Shown here in pieces: positions 6,053 to 6,800 of a DNA stretch of 6,800 bases. The first letter of the stretch is position 1; each line of letters opens with the position of its first letter. Made by a program: the position numbers and the translations under genes. A model generated the notes under the pieces. It saw only the letters and a program-made list of their open reading frames with translations. It made no database searches and was not told the origin of the DNA. The DNA comes from Clostridia bacterium (GTDB taxonomy: Bacteria > Bacillota_A > Clostridia > Christensenellales > Aristaeellaceae): assembly GCA_900754775.1 (NCBI GenBank), contig CAAEDZ010000146.1, positions 1-6,800 on the forward strand, read 5' to 3'.

Positions 6053-6099
6053 GTTACCTCACTCCTTGTTTATCTTGAACGCAAGCGCGTCCTGTCACA

Positions 6100-6142
6100 T
6101 TGACCCCGGCGGAAGCGCCGCCCGGGCGCGCGAACGGGTCAA
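6100..6142 (-). promoter_or_regulatory. Structured 5' leader of the transporter operon
   Basis: On the minus strand TTGACCC (6142-6136) is exactly complementary to GGGTCAA (6106-6100). The enclosed stretch holds CGGCG (6120-6116) with CGCCG (6111-6107) closed by CTTC, and a CGCCCGGGCG palindrome (6119-6128). The same ACCC can instead pair with GGGT at 6147-6144 (GGGTCTTGACCC, 6136-6147), so two folds compete. No T-run follows. It starts about 47 bases before the binding-protein ATG and could control translation, or the 12-base repeat could be an operator. Confidence 0.4.
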
Positions 6143-6155
6143 GACCCATCCACGT

Positions 6156-6172
6156 ATTTTACAGATATATCT
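6156..6172 (-). promoter_or_regulatory. Candidate promoter -10 region of the transporter operon
   Basis: TAAAAT (6156-6161, minus strand) matches five of six bases of the -10 consensus and would start transcription near 6149, about 97 bases before the binding-protein ATG. The sequence 17 bases upstream (CCAAAT, 6179-6184) is a poor -35 box. An alternative is TTGAAA upstream (6192-6197) with GATATA, but the spacer is 20 bases. AGATATATCT (6163-6172) is a 10-base palindrome next to the -10. The weak -35 would fit a promoter needing an activator. The exact promoter is uncertain. Confidence 0.3.
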
Positions 6173-6190
6173 TCGCGCATTTGGGCGTTT

Positions 6191-6241
6191 TTTTCAATGC
6201 AATATTTTTTGAAATTAGTTCACTCTCTTCCGCATTGAAAA
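6191..6241 (-). repeat. Perfect 10-bp inverted repeat upstream of the operon promoter, probable regulator site
   Basis: TTTTCAATGC (6191-6200) and GCATTGAAAA (6232-6241) are exact reverse complements with a 31-base AT-rich spacer. Their centres lie 41 bases apart, close to four helical turns, so two protein copies could bind the same face of DNA. The first arm also forms a looser pair TTTCAA (6192-6197) / TTGAAA (6209-6214). With transcription starting near 6149 the arms would centre about 47 and 88 bases upstream, usual positions for an activator. No regulator gene is in the window to match it. Confidence 0.4.
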
Positions 6242-6321
6242 GTTTTACACAAGGGCGGGGCGGCGGGTATGAAAAGGAACCGCGAAGCAATCTTTACTTC
6301 CTACTATAGTAAATGGCATCT

Positions 6322-6365
6322 CACGAAGGCGCGCTCGACGTATAACGCGGCGGGCGCGCCTTGTG
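6322..6365 (-). terminator. Long GC-rich stem-loop, possible terminator downstream of the FtsX-type permease gene
   Basis: AAGGCGCGC (6326-6334) pairs exactly with GCGCGCCTT (6354-6362), and CAC (6322-6324) with GTG (6363-6365) around one bulged G, giving 12 pairs and a 19-base loop. On the minus strand the stem is followed by AGATG, without a T-run; on the plus strand by TTTC. It lies about 135 bases beyond the permease stop (6501). It may be a weak terminator, a stabilising 3' end, or insulation before the operon; I cannot decide. Confidence 0.3.
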
Positions 6366-6427
6366 TTTCAGCCGCTCATCCTTGTCTGATCAAGAGGCAT
6401 GCCGTCTCGACATGTGTCGTTGCTATG

Positions 6428-6471
6428 ATCGGAACACACAGCGTTTACCTCGTCGGTTGTATCGGAACACA
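6428..6471. repeat. 11-bp direct repeat pair, 33-bp period
   Basis: ATCGGAACACA occurs at 6428-6438 and 6461-6471. The flanks also resemble each other (GTCGTTG before the first copy and GTCGGTTG before the second; CAGCG after each), so the full imperfect unit is near 28 bases. The two copies are 33 bases apart, about three helical turns. Together with CGACA-TG-TGTCG (6408-6419) they make up the right half of the gene-free gap; otherwise nothing coding is seen in 6366-6500. It may be a binding site pair or a remnant of a duplication. Confidence 0.4.
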
Positions 6472-6500
6472 AATCAGCGCATTCTCTCACCATCAGACAA

Positions 6501-6800
6501 TCAACTTTGATGCAGCCTTTCAATAATGCTTCTTTTTGAAAATTTGCGATAGAGTATGGACGGGATAATCGCCGTCAAAAGGATAAGAAACGGATAGACA
6601 ACCAGCATCGGCCAAATCACAAAATGGTAGGTGAAGAACCAAAAGCTACTTGTGATCGCCCGCACAATGATTAGAGAGAACAGCACCCCAACGATCAATG
6701 AAGCTATAATTGTTCCCACAGCATAATACAAACCCTCACAGGACAACATCCGTTTGAGCTGTCTGCCTGTCATGCCAATACTTTGGAGCATGTCGAATTC
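6501..6800 (-). CDS. FtsX/MacB-type ABC transporter permease, C-terminal fragment (5' part outside the window)
   Basis: The last 99 codons and TGA stop (6501-6503) of a membrane protein; the frame is open to the right edge, so the true start lies outside and the internal ATG at 6789-6791 is not it. The visible part reads EFDMLQSIGMTGRQLKRML, the conserved cytoplasmic motif just before the third helix of FtsX-like permease domains, then a helix from about LYYAVGTIIASLIVGVLFS, a short outside loop rich in Phe and Trp (SSFWFFTYHF), the last helix (VIWPMLVVYPFLILLTAIIP) and a basic tail. Such proteins work with a separate ATPase in peptide or lipid export and antimicrobial-peptide resistance (MacB, BceB, LolCE relatives); which applies here cannot be told. 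The fragment is 43% GC against roughly 60% in the neighbouring operon, hinting at a different origin. Confidence 0.85.
   Translation of the reverse strand, partial: EFDMLQSIGMTGRQLKRMLSCEGLYYAVGTIIASLIVGVLFSLIIVRAITSSFWFFTYHFVIWPMLVVYPFLILLTAIIPSILYRKFSKRSIIERLHQS

Noticed and set aside
6079..6090. CTTG-AACG-CAAG near the binding-protein ribosome site as a catabolite-repression (cre) site
   Set aside because: Does not fit TGNAANCG spacing; only a four-base inverted repeat.
4922..6103. 393-codon plus-strand open frame with an AAGGAGGAGG sequence before its ATG
   Set aside because: It lies antisense over the clear substrate-binding protein gene; its Asp/Val/Gly/Leu-rich translation is typical of a shadow of GC-rich codons, and the purine run is better read as the complement of the pyrimidine run in the ATPase leader.

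Overview
The window (about 60% GC over most of its length) looks like a chromosomal segment from a GC-rich member of the Bacillota (Clostridia), although this is an inference. The grounds are strong purine-rich ribosome sites (AAGGAG, AGGAGG, GGAGGT) before nearly every gene, a textbook sigma-A-type promoter (TTGACA-17-TAAAAT), a compact operon with one-base gene junctions, and an ABC transporter with a fused double ATPase. No taxonomic marker gene is present, so the lineage below phylum is a guess. Every gene I can support lies on the minus strand; the long plus-strand open frames are antisense shadows.

Layout, right to left (direction of transcription): (1) 6501-6800, the 3' end of an FtsX/MacB-type ABC permease, clearly AT-richer (129 of 300 bases are G/C, 43%) than the rest. 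(2) 6053-6500, a 448-bp region without a gene. It holds a long stem-loop, 11-bp direct repeats, a perfect 10-bp inverted repeat and a structured leader just before the transporter operon. (3) 6052-1216, a four-gene sugar ABC importer: substrate-binding protein, double-NBD ATPase, permease 1 and permease 2. Order and sequence motifs match E. coli ytfQ-ytfR-ytfT-yjfF (galactofuranose importer) and the related Bifidobacterium fructose importer. The binding protein is separated from the ATPase by 203 bp of hairpin-rich sequence; the three later genes are joined tightly (both permease junctions read TGA-T-ATG). The operon ends in a strong intrinsic terminator at 1170-1200. (4) 847-1169, promoter and leader of the next unit, with a small upstream ORF and two hairpins. 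(5) 1-846, an unlisted, edge-truncated gene for a membrane-anchored tetratricopeptide-repeat protein.

The transporter genes work as one machine. The exported binding protein captures a monosaccharide, probably in the furanose form, and delivers it to a heterodimeric permease powered by one ATPase polypeptide with two unequal nucleotide-binding halves. No sugar kinase, hydrolase or regulator lies in the window, so the substrate rests on family resemblance alone.

The protein-coding content is ordinary. The least explained material is non-coding: the structured leader of the TPR gene (865-995), the hairpin cluster between the binding-protein and ATPase genes (4903-5061), and the repeat-rich region upstream of the operon (6100-6500). 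I saw no convincing sign of a wholly new system, CRISPR array, insertion sequence, tRNA or rRNA.
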